Shown here: one piece after another, positions 10,379-21,655 of the stretch
Layout: each line of letters opens with the position of its first letter
Numbering within the stretch: position 1 is the first letter of the stretch
Assembly (NCBI GenBank): GCA_036346225.1
Contig: JARFIW010000115.1
Span: forward strand, 3,199,001-3,263,000
DNA length: 64,000 nucleotides
Source of the DNA: Platerodrilus igneus
Taxonomy: Eukaryota; Arthropoda; Insecta; Coleoptera; Lycidae
Direction: 5' to 3'
Made by a program: the position numbers and the translations under genes
The notes under the pieces: model-generated
Told to the model about the DNA's origin: nothing
Database searches by the model: none
The model's input: the letters and a program-made list of their open reading frames with translations, nothing else

Positions 10379-11796
10379 AGAGCTACGAAATTCATTACCA
10401 ACCGACTTGATAAGGAAATGTCGGTGTGACCTTGAGTATTTACGACACTTACGATAACAAACATTTCGTTACACAGGTTCTGTGACGCTGTTTAGTTAAT
10501 ACATAATTGCCGGGCGTCTTTTAATACATTTACGAAGGTCCTAGAAACAGGAAGTTAAATATTTGTTAAGGTTAGGGCGATTGAAATTGGAATAAGTCAG
10601 TTACACCAAGTATGGTTGGTTGCCTAAGCTTGTACCTAGCTCAACTACAATTGCGGCGCATCTGATACGTACTACGACGTGTGTAAATACTTTTGTAAAG
10701 TGGCGAGGGGTTTGTAGCGATAGTAGAAGTTGGATCGCGTCTTGCTATTGCGTTGTCAGCCTAAACCGGACGTCGATTAGCATTTTCTAACGCAAGCATG
10801 CTTGCTTTAACAAAATCAATATTTATTATTGTGGTCATTGTTAAACTTTGTAAAACGGTTAGGTTGGCGTACAACAGCTAAATTTGAAAAGGCGATGTTC
10901 TAGTAATTAAACGCCAAACGCAAGCTTACACGCAGCAGCAGTATTCCCAATTAAAACACTAAGATCACGTCAACGCCAAGAAAAACGCCAGTTGTGCACG
11001 TACCGTCTGGACGTGGAAATGACGGTGGATCAGGGCAAACCTCGTGATTTAGACACCGGCCGTAAACGCCTTCGTACTTCGATCGTAAACATCTTCGTTC
11101 TTCTCTTAATCTTCTTTGGGAATTAAACCACTCATAGTTTTTAAAATCATGTTTATTTACGTTTCGATCCATGACCTAGGTCTCTTAATCTTCTTTGGGA
11201 ATTAAACCACTCATAGTTTTTAAAATCATGTTTATTTACGTTTCGATCATAAACATGATTTTAAAAACTATGAGTGGTTTAATTCCCAAAGAAAATTAAG
11301 AAGAATTAGGTAAACAAACATACAGGGAGTATTTACCTTCGTTCTTCTATCATAAACTCTCTAAAGTACAGCATTGACCCGCTCGCAGCCTGGAAAAATT
11401 AACCCTCGCTAAATTAAGTTATTAATTGCAGCAGCCGTGCTCGTTTTTGCCCCTTTACAAGTACGTTTATAAACTAACCTTATAAAAACGTGACGCCAGA
11501 CTAGAAGATACGTTAAAATAAGCCTCAACTTACGGGCCAAAATCCCACACGTTTTAAAATAAATCTACAAATAAACCCTTTTTGATTTTTGTGCTTAAGG
11601 GGTGGTGTGTAAAGAGCGTTGAGGTCTTAAGTACCAATGTATACACCCAACGCCGAAAGCTCTAAATTTACGGCTGTTTCTATTGGTCCAAAAACGCTGC
11701 TTGATTATTGGTCCGTGATCCATTCCGATTTCGACGTTCGAAAGTAATTATATTCACTAGCCTTTGATTATCTGCTCCGAATATATATACATATCA
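10379..11796. other. Unassigned spacer
   Basis: There is no recognised gene. The spacer holds the palindrome at 11101-11301. A 73-codon minus-strand frame (11172-10951) contains a Cys-bearing stretch but has no family resemblance that I recognise, and it overlaps the repeat. A TATATATA run lies at about 11781-11788, just before the duplicated PSMA1 block. Confidence 0.5.
11101..11301. repeat. Direct repeat plus inverted repeat (palindrome)
   Basis: A sequence of about 70 bp ('ttaatcttctttgggaatt..cgtttcgatc') occurs twice in direct orientation (about 11105-11170 and 11183-11248). It is followed at once by its inverted copy (about 11249-11301), so the second and third copies form arms of about 53 bp around a short loop. 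A related fragment with the same 'aatcttctttgggaa' and 'aaacttacaggg' words lies at 48404-48460. Confidence 0.8.
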
Positions 11797-11899
11797 CCTC
11801 GATCGTACTGTCAAAAAAGTTGACATTTCAAACGCTTTTTCGTCTACTCATCCAAGCTCTCGTAGTTTAGTGTACAAATAGTTTTTAAACAGTTCTAAG

Positions 11900-12733
11900 A
11901 TGTTCCGAAACCAATACGATAGCGACGTTACGGTTTGGAGCCCACAAGGGCGCTTGCACCAGGTGGAGTACGCCATGGAAGCCGTAAAACTCGGTTCTGC
12001 AACCGTTGGATTAAAAAACAAGACCCATGCTGTCCTTCTGTGCTTGAAACGAGCAGCGTCTGAGTTAGCAGCCTACCAGAAAAAAATAATTCTAATTGAT
12101 ACGCATATCGGTATTTCCATCTCTGGTTTAACAGCTGACGCAAGGATGTTGAGTCGATACATGCGTACCGAATGCTTGAACCACAAGTACTCACACGATA
12201 CAATCCTACCAGTCACTAGACTAATCGCTCAACTAGGCAATAAAATGCAGGTATGTACCCAACGGTATGATCGAAGACCTTACGGCGTTGGCTTGTTAGT
12301 AGCCGGATACGACGAACAAGGTCCGCATATCTACCAAACATGCCCTTCAGCTAACTATTTCGATTGTAAAGCTATGGCGATCGGTGCACGTTCACAAAGT
12401 GCTCGAACCTACCTCGAGAAACACCTCGATAAATTCCCGTCAACTACCCTTGAAGAGCTAGTGACCCACGGACTCAGAGCTCTACGCGACACCCTACCGA
12501 ACGAAGTTGAACTAAGCACTAAAAATGTCTCGATCGGCTTGGTAGGCGAAAAGCAGGAGTTTTTAATACTGGACGAGAGTGCAACTGCTGCTTATTTGCA
12601 GATGATCGAGGGTGAAGAACGACGTGGAGGTGCTGGTGGTCCACCAGCTGAAGTGCCAGCGGCTGTTGATGATGCGGGGGACCTGGAGGAAGCACGGGAT
12701 CCAGTACCGGCTGTTGCTATGGATACAGAATAG
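11900..12733 (+). CDS. PSMA1: 20S proteasome subunit alpha type-1 (alpha6), copy 2
   Basis: A second intact, intronless 277-codon frame shows the same alpha-subunit signature and all internal blocks as copy 1. It carries L49, L65, T90, V118, P180 and G216 where copy 1 has F, P, I, I, Q and D. The start, 103-bp duplicated leader, 3' UTR hairpin and AATAAA are all kept. Most other differences are synonymous, which fits a recent duplication with both frames still under constraint. L49, L65 and G216 agree better with my recollection of other animal PSMA1 proteins, so this copy may be nearer the ancestral sequence. Whether one or both are expressed cannot be seen here. The leader upstream of 11797 differs from that of copy 1. 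Confidence 0.95.
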   Translation: MFRNQYDSDVTVWSPQGRLHQVEYAMEAVKLGSATVGLKNKTHAVLLCLKRAASELAAYQKKIILIDTHIGISISGLTADARMLSRYMRTECLNHKYSHDTILPVTRLIAQLGNKMQVCTQRYDRRPYGVGLLVAGYDEQGPHIYQTCPSANYFDCKAMAIGARSQSARTYLEKHLDKFPSTTLEELVTHGLRALRDTLPNEVELSTKNVSIGLVGEKQEFLILDESATAAYLQMIEGEERRGGAGGPPAEVPAAVDDAGDLEEARDPVPAVAMDTE

Positions 12734-12797
12734 ATTTAAGTTTGTATTTTATAAGGCGTGTTGATCCACCTGAATTTTTTTTAGGTTGTATTCGCAT

Positions 12798-12846
12798 GCT
12801 GCCGTGACTGTCATTTTGTGTGCGAGACACTGTCGACAGTCACGGC
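12798..12846 (+). promoter_or_regulatory. 3' UTR stem-loop of PSMA1 copy 2
   Basis: The 12-bp arms GCCGTGACTGTC and GACAGTCACGGC are the same as in copy 1. The loop differs ('gacactgtc' against 'gacacaatac'), yet the stem is unchanged. Confidence 0.6.
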
Positions 12847-12885
12847 AAGTTTACTAACGTTTGGTTTTACTTATGTAAGGATTTC

Positions 12886-12891
12886 AATAAA
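12886..12891 (+). terminator. Poly(A) signal, PSMA1 copy 2
   Basis: AATAAA about 155 nt after the stop with a T-rich downstream element, identical to copy 1. Confidence 0.7.
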
Positions 12892-13984
12892 TTTGTCTTT
12901 TTTTGTATGGGTTGGACGTTGTTGTGTATTCAGGATTTTTAAATAGGTCGATCATAAAATATTTTACGATTTTGGATCTTAAATTTGCATGCAAGATTTA
13001 GAAGAACGATCTGGTTTTGTATAGGTCAAGGGTATTCAACTGTTCCTTTACAATCAACCAGTCGATCATGATCGATTGAGTCTGGTTTTGTATAAGTCAA
13101 GGGTATCCAACCGATCGTTCACAATCGACCAGTTGATCACGATTGACTGACTACAAAACAAAAACTTGCCGATACCAACCTTTCTAAAAAATATTTGCAT
13201 TCTAAATGTATTTATCGTTGATTTTAATCGGTCTGGTTTTGTAATAAATTACACAGTCGAGCGTACCAATCGGTCGGTCACGATCGATCTGACAAGTACG
13301 ATCGACCAGTCGAATACCAAAAATATTGAACCTAATTACCATTAAATCTGTTCCGATTTGCTTATCTACGATTTTGAATTGGCTTGGTTTTGTATATGTC
13401 AACGATATCCAACCAGTCGATCGTAATCGACCTTAGTGATCGACTGGTTGGGCATCGTCGACCTATACAAAACCAGGCGTTCAAAATTGCAAGCTAATCT
13501 AAAACACAGGCACTATAAGATTTGGTCAGTTGATTTCAACAACGTTTTGTCTTCGGCTGGTCGATTACGATCGGCTGATCGATTGTAGCCGACCGACCGA
13601 TTGAGAACCTTCGGCTGTGTGTGATTTATATACAAAACCAGACCAATTAAAATCACATCAAGCAAATTTAAAATAGAAATATCGTGATTTTTGAAAGACA
13701 ACCGCAATTGGCATCGACAAAATTTTGTTTGGTATTCAATTTGTTGATTATGATTGACTGGTCGATTGCGATAGACTAAAATGCAGAAACTTATCTTCAA
13801 GATTTGGTCGTGATTGGTTTCAATAACGTTTGCATTCGACTGGTTTATCACTATCGAATCGATTGTGACTGATCGGTTGGGAACCTTCGACTGTATGTGA
13901 TTTATATACAAAACCAGACCAATTAAAATCACAGATTAAGCAAACTTAAAATAGGGATTTTCTTATCTTTGAAAGACGACAGTA

Positions 13985-16900
13985 ATTGGGATCCATAAGC
14001 ACATTGACCTTGGGACCAGTTGACATACTGACCTACTTTGGGTCCATAGTCACATTGACTTTGAGACCAGATTGACCTACTTTGGGTCCACAGCCGCATT
14101 GACCTTGGGACCAGTTGGCCTACTTGGGATCCATAGTCACATTGACCTTGCGACCAGTTGACCTACTTTGGATCCATAGTCACATTGCCTTTGAGACCAG
14201 TTTGACCTACTTTGGGTCCATGTCACATTGACCTTGGGACCAGTTGAGCTACTGACCTACTTTGGGTCCATAGAAACATTGACTTTGAGCCCAATTTGTC
14301 CTAATGACCCACTTTGGACCCATAGACGCAGCAACTATGTGAGGCAAGTTTGACCTACTGACCTACTTTGGGTCCATAGTCACATTGCCTTTGAGACCAG
14401 TTTGACCTACTGACCTACTTTGGTTCCATGTCACATCGACCTTGGGACCAGTTGAACTACTGACCTACTTTGAGCCCACGGCCACATTGACTTTGAGCCC
14501 AGTTTGACCTACTGACCCACTTTGGGTCCATAGACGCATTGACTTTGGGACCAGTTTGACCTACTTTGGGTCCATAGCCACATTCGCCTTGGAACCAGTT
14601 GACCTACTTGGGATCCATGTGCACATTGACCTTGGAACCAGTTGACATACTGACCTACTTTGGGACCCGTTCACCTACTTTGGGTCCATACTCACATTGA
14701 CTTTGAGACCAGTTTGACTTACTGACCTACTTTGAATCCAGTCACATTGACCTTGGGACCAGTTGAGCTACTGATCTACTTTGGGTCCATAGCCACATTG
14801 ACTGAGCCCAGTGACCCACTTTGGGTCCATGTGGGCAGTGACTTTGAGACCAGTTTGGCCCATTGACCTACTTTGGGTTCATATCCACATTGACCTTGGG
14901 ACCAGTTGAGCTACTGCCCTGCTTTGAGCCCATGGCCACATTGACTTTGAGCCCAGTTTGACCTACTGACCCACTTTGGCTCTATAGACGCGTTGACTTT
15001 GGGACCAGTTTGACCTACTTTGGGTCCATAGCCACATTCACCTTGGGACCAGTCGACCTACTTGGGACCCATGGGCACATTGACCTTGGGACCAGTTGAC
15101 ATACTGACCTACTTTGGAACCAGTTCACCTACATTGGGCCCATACTCACATTGACTTTGAGACCAGTTTGACTTACTGACCTGCTTTGGATCCAGTCACA
15201 TTGACCTTGGGACCAGTTGAGCTATTGACCTACTTTGGGTCCATAGCGACATTGACTTTAAGCCCAGTTTGACCTAGTGACCCACTTTGGGTCAATGTGA
15301 GCAGTGACTTTGAGATCAGTTTGACCTATTGACGTACTTTGGGACCATAGCTACATTGACCTTGGGATCAGTTGAGAGCTACTGACCTACTTTGGGTCCA
15401 AAACCACATTGACTTTGAGCCCAGTTTGACCTATTGACTCACTTAGGGTCCATAGGCGCATTGACTTTGAGACCAGTTTGACCTACTTTGGTTCCATAGC
15501 CACATTGACCTAGGGACCAGTTGGCCTACTTGGGATCCATAGGCACATTGATCTTAGGGACCAGTTGACATACTTTGGGTCCATAGTCACATTGCCTTTG
15601 AGACCAGTTTGACCTACTCTGGGTCCAGTCACATTGACCTTGAGACCAGCTTGCCCTACTGTGGGCCCATAGCCACATTGACCGTGGGACCAATTGACCT
15701 ACTTGGGATCCATAGGCACATTGACATTGGGACCAGTTGACCTACTTTGGGTCCATATTCACATTGACTTTGAGACCAGTTTGACCTACTTTGGGTCCAG
15801 TCACTTTGACCTTGGGACCAGTTGAGCTACTAACCTACTTTGTGTCCATAGCCACATTGACCTTGAGCCCCGTTTGACCTACTGACCCACTTTGGGTCCA
15901 CAGGCGCAGCGACTTTGAGACCAGTTTGACTTACTGACATGCTTTGGGACCATAGCCACATTGACCTTGGACCAGCTGAGGTACTGACCTACTTTGGGTC
16001 CATAGCCACATTGACTTTGAGCCCAGTTTGATCTACTGGCCCGCTTTGGGTCCATAGGCGCATTGACGTTGAGAGCAGTTTGACCTACTTTGGGTCCATA
16101 GTCACATTGACCTTGGGACCAGTTGACCGGCTTTGGGTCCATAGTCACATTGACTTTGAGACCAGTTTGACCTACTTTGGGTCCAGTCACATTGACCTTG
16201 GGACCAGTTGAGCTACTGGCCTACTTTGAGTCCCTAGCCACATTGACTTTGAGCCCAGTTTGATCTACTTTGGGTCCAGTCACATTGACCTTGGGACCAG
16301 TTGAGCTACTGATTTACTTTGGGCCCATAGTCACATTGACCAGATGAGCTACTGACCTACTTTTAAGTCCATAGCCAAATTGGCTTTGAGCCCAGTTTGA
16401 CCTACTGACCCACTTTGGGTCCATAGGCGCATTGACTTTGAGCCCAGTTTGACCTACTTTGGGGCCATAGACACATTGACCTTGTGACCAGTTGACCTAC
16501 TTGGGATCCATAGTCACATTAACCTTGGGACCAGTTGATCTGCTTTGGGTCCATAGTCACATTGACTTTGAGACCAGTTTGACCTACTTTGGGTCCAGTC
16601 ACATTGACCTTGGGACCAGTTGAGCTATTAATCTACTTTGGGTCCATAGTCACATTGCCTTTGAGACCAGTTTGACCTACTGACCTACTTTGGTTCCATG
16701 TCACATCGACCTTGGGACCAGTTGAACTACTGACCTACTTTGAGCCCACGGCCACATTGACTTTGAGCCCAGTTTGACCTACTGACCCACTTTGGGTCCA
16801 TAGACGCATTGACTTTGGGACCAGTTTGACCTACTTTGGGTCCATAGCCACATTCGCCTTGGAACCAGTTGACCTACTTGGGATCCATGTGCACATTGAC

Positions 16901-19900
16901 CTTGGAACCAGTTGACATACTGACCTACTTTGGGACCCGTTCACCTACTTTGGGTCCATACTCACATTGACTTTGAGACCAGTTTGACTTACTGACCTAC
17001 TTTGAATCCAGTCACATTGACCTTGGGACCAGTTGAGCTACTGATCTACTTTGGGTCCATAGCCACATTGACTTTGAGCCCAGTGACCCACTTTGGGTCC
17101 ATGTGGGCAGTGACTTTGAGACCAGTTTGGCCCATTCACCTACTTTGGGTTCATATCCACATTGACCTTGGGACCAGTTGAGCTACTGCCCTGCTTTGAG
17201 CCCATGGCCACATTGACTTTGAGCCCAGTTTGACCTACTGACCCACTTTGGCTCTATAGACGCGTTGACTTTGGGACCAGTTTGACCTACTTTGGGTCCA
17301 TAGCCACATTCACCTTGGGACCAGTCGACCTACTTGGGACCCATGGGCACATTGACCTTGGGACCAGTTGACATACTGACCTACTTTGGAACCAGTTCAC
17401 CTACATTGGGCCCATACTCACATTGACTTTGAGACCAGTTTGACTTACTGACCTGCTTTGGATCCAGTCACATTGACCTTGGGACCAGTTGAGCTATTGA
17501 CCTACTTTGGGTCCATAGCGACATTGACTTTAAGCCCAGTTTGACCTAGTGACCCACTTTGGGTCAATGTGAGCAGTGACTTTGAGATCAGTTTGACCTA
17601 TTGACGTACTTTGGGACCATAGCTACATTGACCTTGGGATCAGTTGAGAGCTACTGACCTACTTTGGGTCCAAAGCCACATTGACTTTGAGCCTAGTTTG
17701 ACCTATTGACTCACTTAGGGTCCATAGGCGCATTGACTTTGAGACCAGTTTGACCTACTTTGGTTCCATAGCCACATTGACCTAGGGACCAGTTGGCCTA
17801 CTTGGGATCCATAGGCACATTGATCTTAGGGACCAGTTGACATACTTTGGGTCCATAGTCACATTGCCTTTGAGACCAGTTTGACCTACTCTGGGTCCAG
17901 TCACATTGACCTTGAGACCAGCTTGCCCTACTGTGGGCCCATAGCCACATTGACCGTGGGACCAATTGACCTACTTGGGATCCATAGGCACATTGACATT
18001 GGGACCAGTTGACCTACTTTGGGTCCATATTCACATTGACTTTGAGACCAGTTTGACCTACTTTGGGTCCAGTCACTTTGACCTTGGGACCAGTTGAGCT
18101 ACTAACCTACTTTGTGTCCATAGCCACATTGACCTTGAGCCCCGTTTGACCTACTGACCCACTTTGGGTCCACAGGCGCAGCGACTTTGAGACCAGTTTG
18201 ACTTACTGACATGCTTTGGGACCATAACCACATTGACCTTGGACCAGCTGAGGTACTGACCTACTTTGGGTCCATAGCCACATTGACTTTGAGCCCAGTT
18301 TGATCTACTGGCCCGCTTTGGGTCCATAGGCGCATTGACGTTGAGAGCAGTTTGACATACTTTGGGTCCATAGTCACATTGACCTTGGGACCAGTTGACC
18401 GGCTTTGGGTCCATAGTCACCTTGACTTTGAGACCAGTTTGACCTACTTTGGGTCCAGTCACATTGACCTTGGGACCAGTTGAGCTACTGGCCTACTTTG
18501 AGTCCCTAGCCACATTGACTTTGAGCCCAGTTTGATCTACTGACCTACTTTGGGTCCAGTCACATTGACCTTGGGACCAGTTGAGCTACTGATTTACTTT
18601 GGGCCCATAGTCACATTGACCAGATGAGCTACTGACCTACTTTTAAGTCCATAGCCAAATTGGCTTTGAGCCCAGTTTGACCTGCTGACCCACTTTGGGT
18701 CCATAGGCGGATTGACTTTGAGCCCAGTTTGACCTACTTTGGGGCCATAGACACATTGACCTTGTGACCAGTTGACCTACTTGGGATCCATAGTCACATT
18801 AACCTTGGGACCAGTTGATCTGCTTTGGGTCCATAGTCACATTGACTTTGAGACCAGTTTGACCTACTTTGGGTCCAGTCACATTGACCTTGGGACCAGT
18901 TGAGCTATTAATCTACTTTGGGTCCATAGTCACATTGACTTTGAGACCAGTTAGACCTACTTTGGGTTCAATCACATTGATCTTAGGACCAGTTGAGCTA
19001 CTGACCTACTTTGAGTCCATAGCCACATTGACTTTGAGCCCAGTTTGGCCTACTTTGGGTCCAGCCACATTGACCTTGGGACCAGTTGAACTACTGATCT
19101 ACTTTGGGTCCATAGTCACATTGACCAGGCAGCAGTTGAGCTACTGACCTACTTTCGAGTCCATAGCCACATTGACTTTAAGCCCAGTTTGACCTACTGG
19201 CCCACTTTGGGTGCATAGGCGCAGTGACTGATGCAAGTTTGACCTACTTTGGGCCCATAGCCACATTGACCTTGTGACTAGTAGACCTACTGACCTACTT
19301 TGGGTCCATAGCCACATTGGCTTTGAGTCCAGTTTGACCTACTGACCCACGTTGGGTCCATAGGCGCATTGACTTTGAGCCCAGTTTGTCCTACTTTGGG
19401 TCCATAGACACATTGACCTTGGGACCAGTTGACCTACTTGGGATCCATAGTCACATTAACCTTGGGACCAGTTGACCTGCTTTGAGTCCATAGTCACATT
19501 GACCTTGGGACCAGTTGAGCTACTGACCTACTTTGGGCACAGCCACATTGACTTTGAGACCAGTTTGACCTATTTTGGGTCCAAGTCACATTGACCTTGG
19601 GACCAATTGAGCTACTGACCTCGTTTGGGTCCATAGCCATATTGACTGTGAGCCCAGGGTGATTTACTTACCCACTTTGGATCTATAGGCGTATTGATTT
19701 TGAGACCAGTTTGACCTACTGACATACTTTGGGTCCATAGCCACATTGACCTCGGGACCAGTTGACCTACTTGGGATCCATAGGCACATTTGACCTTGGG
19801 ACCAGTTGACATACTGACCTATTTTGGATCCAGTCACATTAACCTTGGGACCAGTTGACCTACTTTGGGTCCAGTCACATTGACCTTAGGACCAGTTGAG

Positions 19901-20560
19901 CTACTGATCTACTTTGGTTTCATAGCCACATTGACCTTGGAACCAGTTGACCTACTTGGGATCCATAGGCACATTGACCTTGGGACCAGTTGACATACTG
20001 ACCTGCTTTGAGTCCATAGTCACATTAACCTTAGAACCAGTTGACCTATTTTGGGCCGATAACCACATTGCCTTTGAGACCAGCTTGACCTACTTTGGGT
20101 CCAGTCACATTGACTTTGGGACCAGTTGAGCTATTCACCTACTTTGAGCCCATAGTTGCATTGACGTTGAGACCAGTTTGACCTACTAACCTGCTTTGGG
20201 TCCACAATCACATTGTTCTTAGGACCAGTTGACCTAATGGCCTACTTTTGGCCCATGGTCCCATTGAGTTTGAGATCAGTTGACCTACTTTGGGACCATA
20301 GTCGCATTGACTTTAAGACAAGTTTGAACTACTGACCTAATTTGGGTCCATAGTAGCATTGACTTTGAGACCCATTTGACCTACTTTGGGCCCATAGCCA
20401 CATTGACCTTGGGATCAGTTGACCTACTTTGGGTCCGTTGTCGCATCGACTTTGAGACCAGTTGAGCTACTGATCTACTTTGGGGTCCAAGTCACATTGA
20501 CCTTGGAACCAGTTGATCTACTGCCCTACTTTGGGTCCACAGCCGCATTGACTTTGTGAT
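13985..20560. repeat. 44-bp satellite, long array (about 6.6 kb)
   Basis: This is the same monomer family as 6968-7925 with the same alternating subtypes. Short minus-strand frames translating to 'MTGPKVGQTGLKVNV'-like repeats come from the monomer. The array contains a 2.27-kb higher-order duplication (14367-16638 and 16639-18910). Confidence 0.92.
14367..18910. repeat. 2.27-kb higher-order tandem duplication inside the satellite
   Basis: Positions 14368 and 16639 begin the same variant string ('tagtcacattgcctttgag..ttggttccatgtcacatcg'). The monomer variants then follow in the same order at a constant offset of about 2271 bp. Matching 103-codon frames at 15879-16190 and 18151-18462 confirm it. 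Only scattered substitutions separate the copies, so unequal crossover was recent. Confidence 0.88.
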
Positions 20561-20572
20561 CACATGCAAAAA

Positions 20573-20920
20573 TGTTTATTGCGATTATAGGAAAAGACAA
20601 AATGTACTCACGTAAACTGTGGAGCTCTTCACAACATTGCAGCTATTGTGACGTTAATTGGGCGTGGTTCGGCCCTTGCCCCCCCCCGTTGAAGAGAAGA
20701 CAAGAAAAGGCACACAGATCATCCTCACTGTTCGACGTTTCGTTGACTAGTCCATGATGTGACGGAAACCACCACTTACTTCCACACTCCGCGTCTGTGC
20801 AAACTCGGGCGCCGCCGCAACTATCTAAAGTGACGGAAATGCACGGACAAGTCTTTTAAAATATTGGCGCAAATTCACTCGCAAATTAGAAACTTACAAT
20901 GCCAATTTTGGCATGTAATA
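20573..20920. repeat. Possible truncated copy of the TGTTAC/GTAACA LTR family
   Basis: The right part ('gtgacggaaatgcacgg', 'ttggcgcaaattc', 'gccaattttggcatgtaat') matches the terminal part of the LTR family at 23370-23482 and 51640-51759. The left end is unclear and an AAAA flank is uninformative in this composition. Confidence 0.45.
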
Positions 20921-21340
20921 AAATAACCAAACGATGGCTCTTGTGCTAACTTCGCATTCCATCACTGATAAAATAACTAGACAATGACTCTAGTGAACTT
21001 ATGGTATTCTGTCACTGACAAAAGTAACCAGACGATATCTCAACTGCAAACATCGTCTTCCGTCATTGACTAAAGTAACCAGGCATTGGCTCTAGTGTAG
21101 TTTATCTTCCGCCACGGATAAAAATAACCAGACAATGGTTCTAGGACCAACTTCACCTTCTGTCACTGATAAAAACCAGACGATGACTAGTGGCACTTAT
21201 GGTCTTCCGACATTGACGAAAGTTGTGTAACTGACGATAACCAGTCGATGCCTCTCAACATTAGTCTTCCGTCGCTGACGAAAAGTAACCATACAACGAC
21301 CAGTGCAACTTACAGGTCTTCTGCATGGACGAAAGCTAAT
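20918..21340. repeat. About 50-bp minisatellite, eight degenerate copies
   Basis: Units follow the pattern 'aaaataaccagacgatggctctagtgcaactt..cttccgtcactga'. The copies are diverged and vary in length from about 45 to 62 bp. The array lies about 300 bp past the 3' end of the FBXW7-like coding region, and the sequence between them is AT-rich. Confidence 0.8.
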
Positions 21341-21655
21341 CGCTAACTTTCTAAGTGGCTTTGAAGTCGCTATAAAACAAGTTTTCGAACCGTAATCGTA
21401 GCTACTGCAAAAAAACAAATGAAAATTTACACTGTGATGTTTTTCACTCTTGTTCTCAAAAAAAAAAAAATTACAACGTTTAAAATTACAATAGCACTGA
21501 TACATAACAACTTTAAAAATTACTTTCCATATACACTAAATTAATTAAAACCTCATTTAAATAAAAAAATTGACCGTATGTACACTCGGCAATTAAAACA
21601 CTTCAAAAATAAGCCAAAGCAAGTACAGTCTACAATTTCGTAAAATAGTTAAGTG

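Larger units (their letters stand above)
11797..14940 (+). repeat. Segmental duplication, copy 2 (PSMA1 plus 3' flank)
   Basis: This block matches 4233-7925. It has lost about 540 bp relative to copy 1: the sequence goes from the 'tatacaaaaccagacc' word equivalent to about 6083 straight to the one equivalent to about 6620. At 14940 the homology ends, but the satellite continues here. Confidence 0.9.

Noticed and set aside
10070..10464. Overlapping 102-127-codon frames on both strands
   Set aside because: These are the Glu/Arg/Gly and Ser/Leu/Pro translations of a GA-rich tract.
4336..12733. Copy 2 of PSMA1 as a retroposed copy of copy 1
   Set aside because: Homology runs about 2.7 kb past the poly(A) signal with no poly(A) tract, so duplication was at DNA level. 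An older retroposition giving the first intronless copy remains possible.
15879..18462. Two matching 103-codon minus-strand frames as a duplicated gene
   Set aside because: Both read the 44-bp satellite monomer and differ only by the 2.27-kb duplication. The peptide is the monomer translated.
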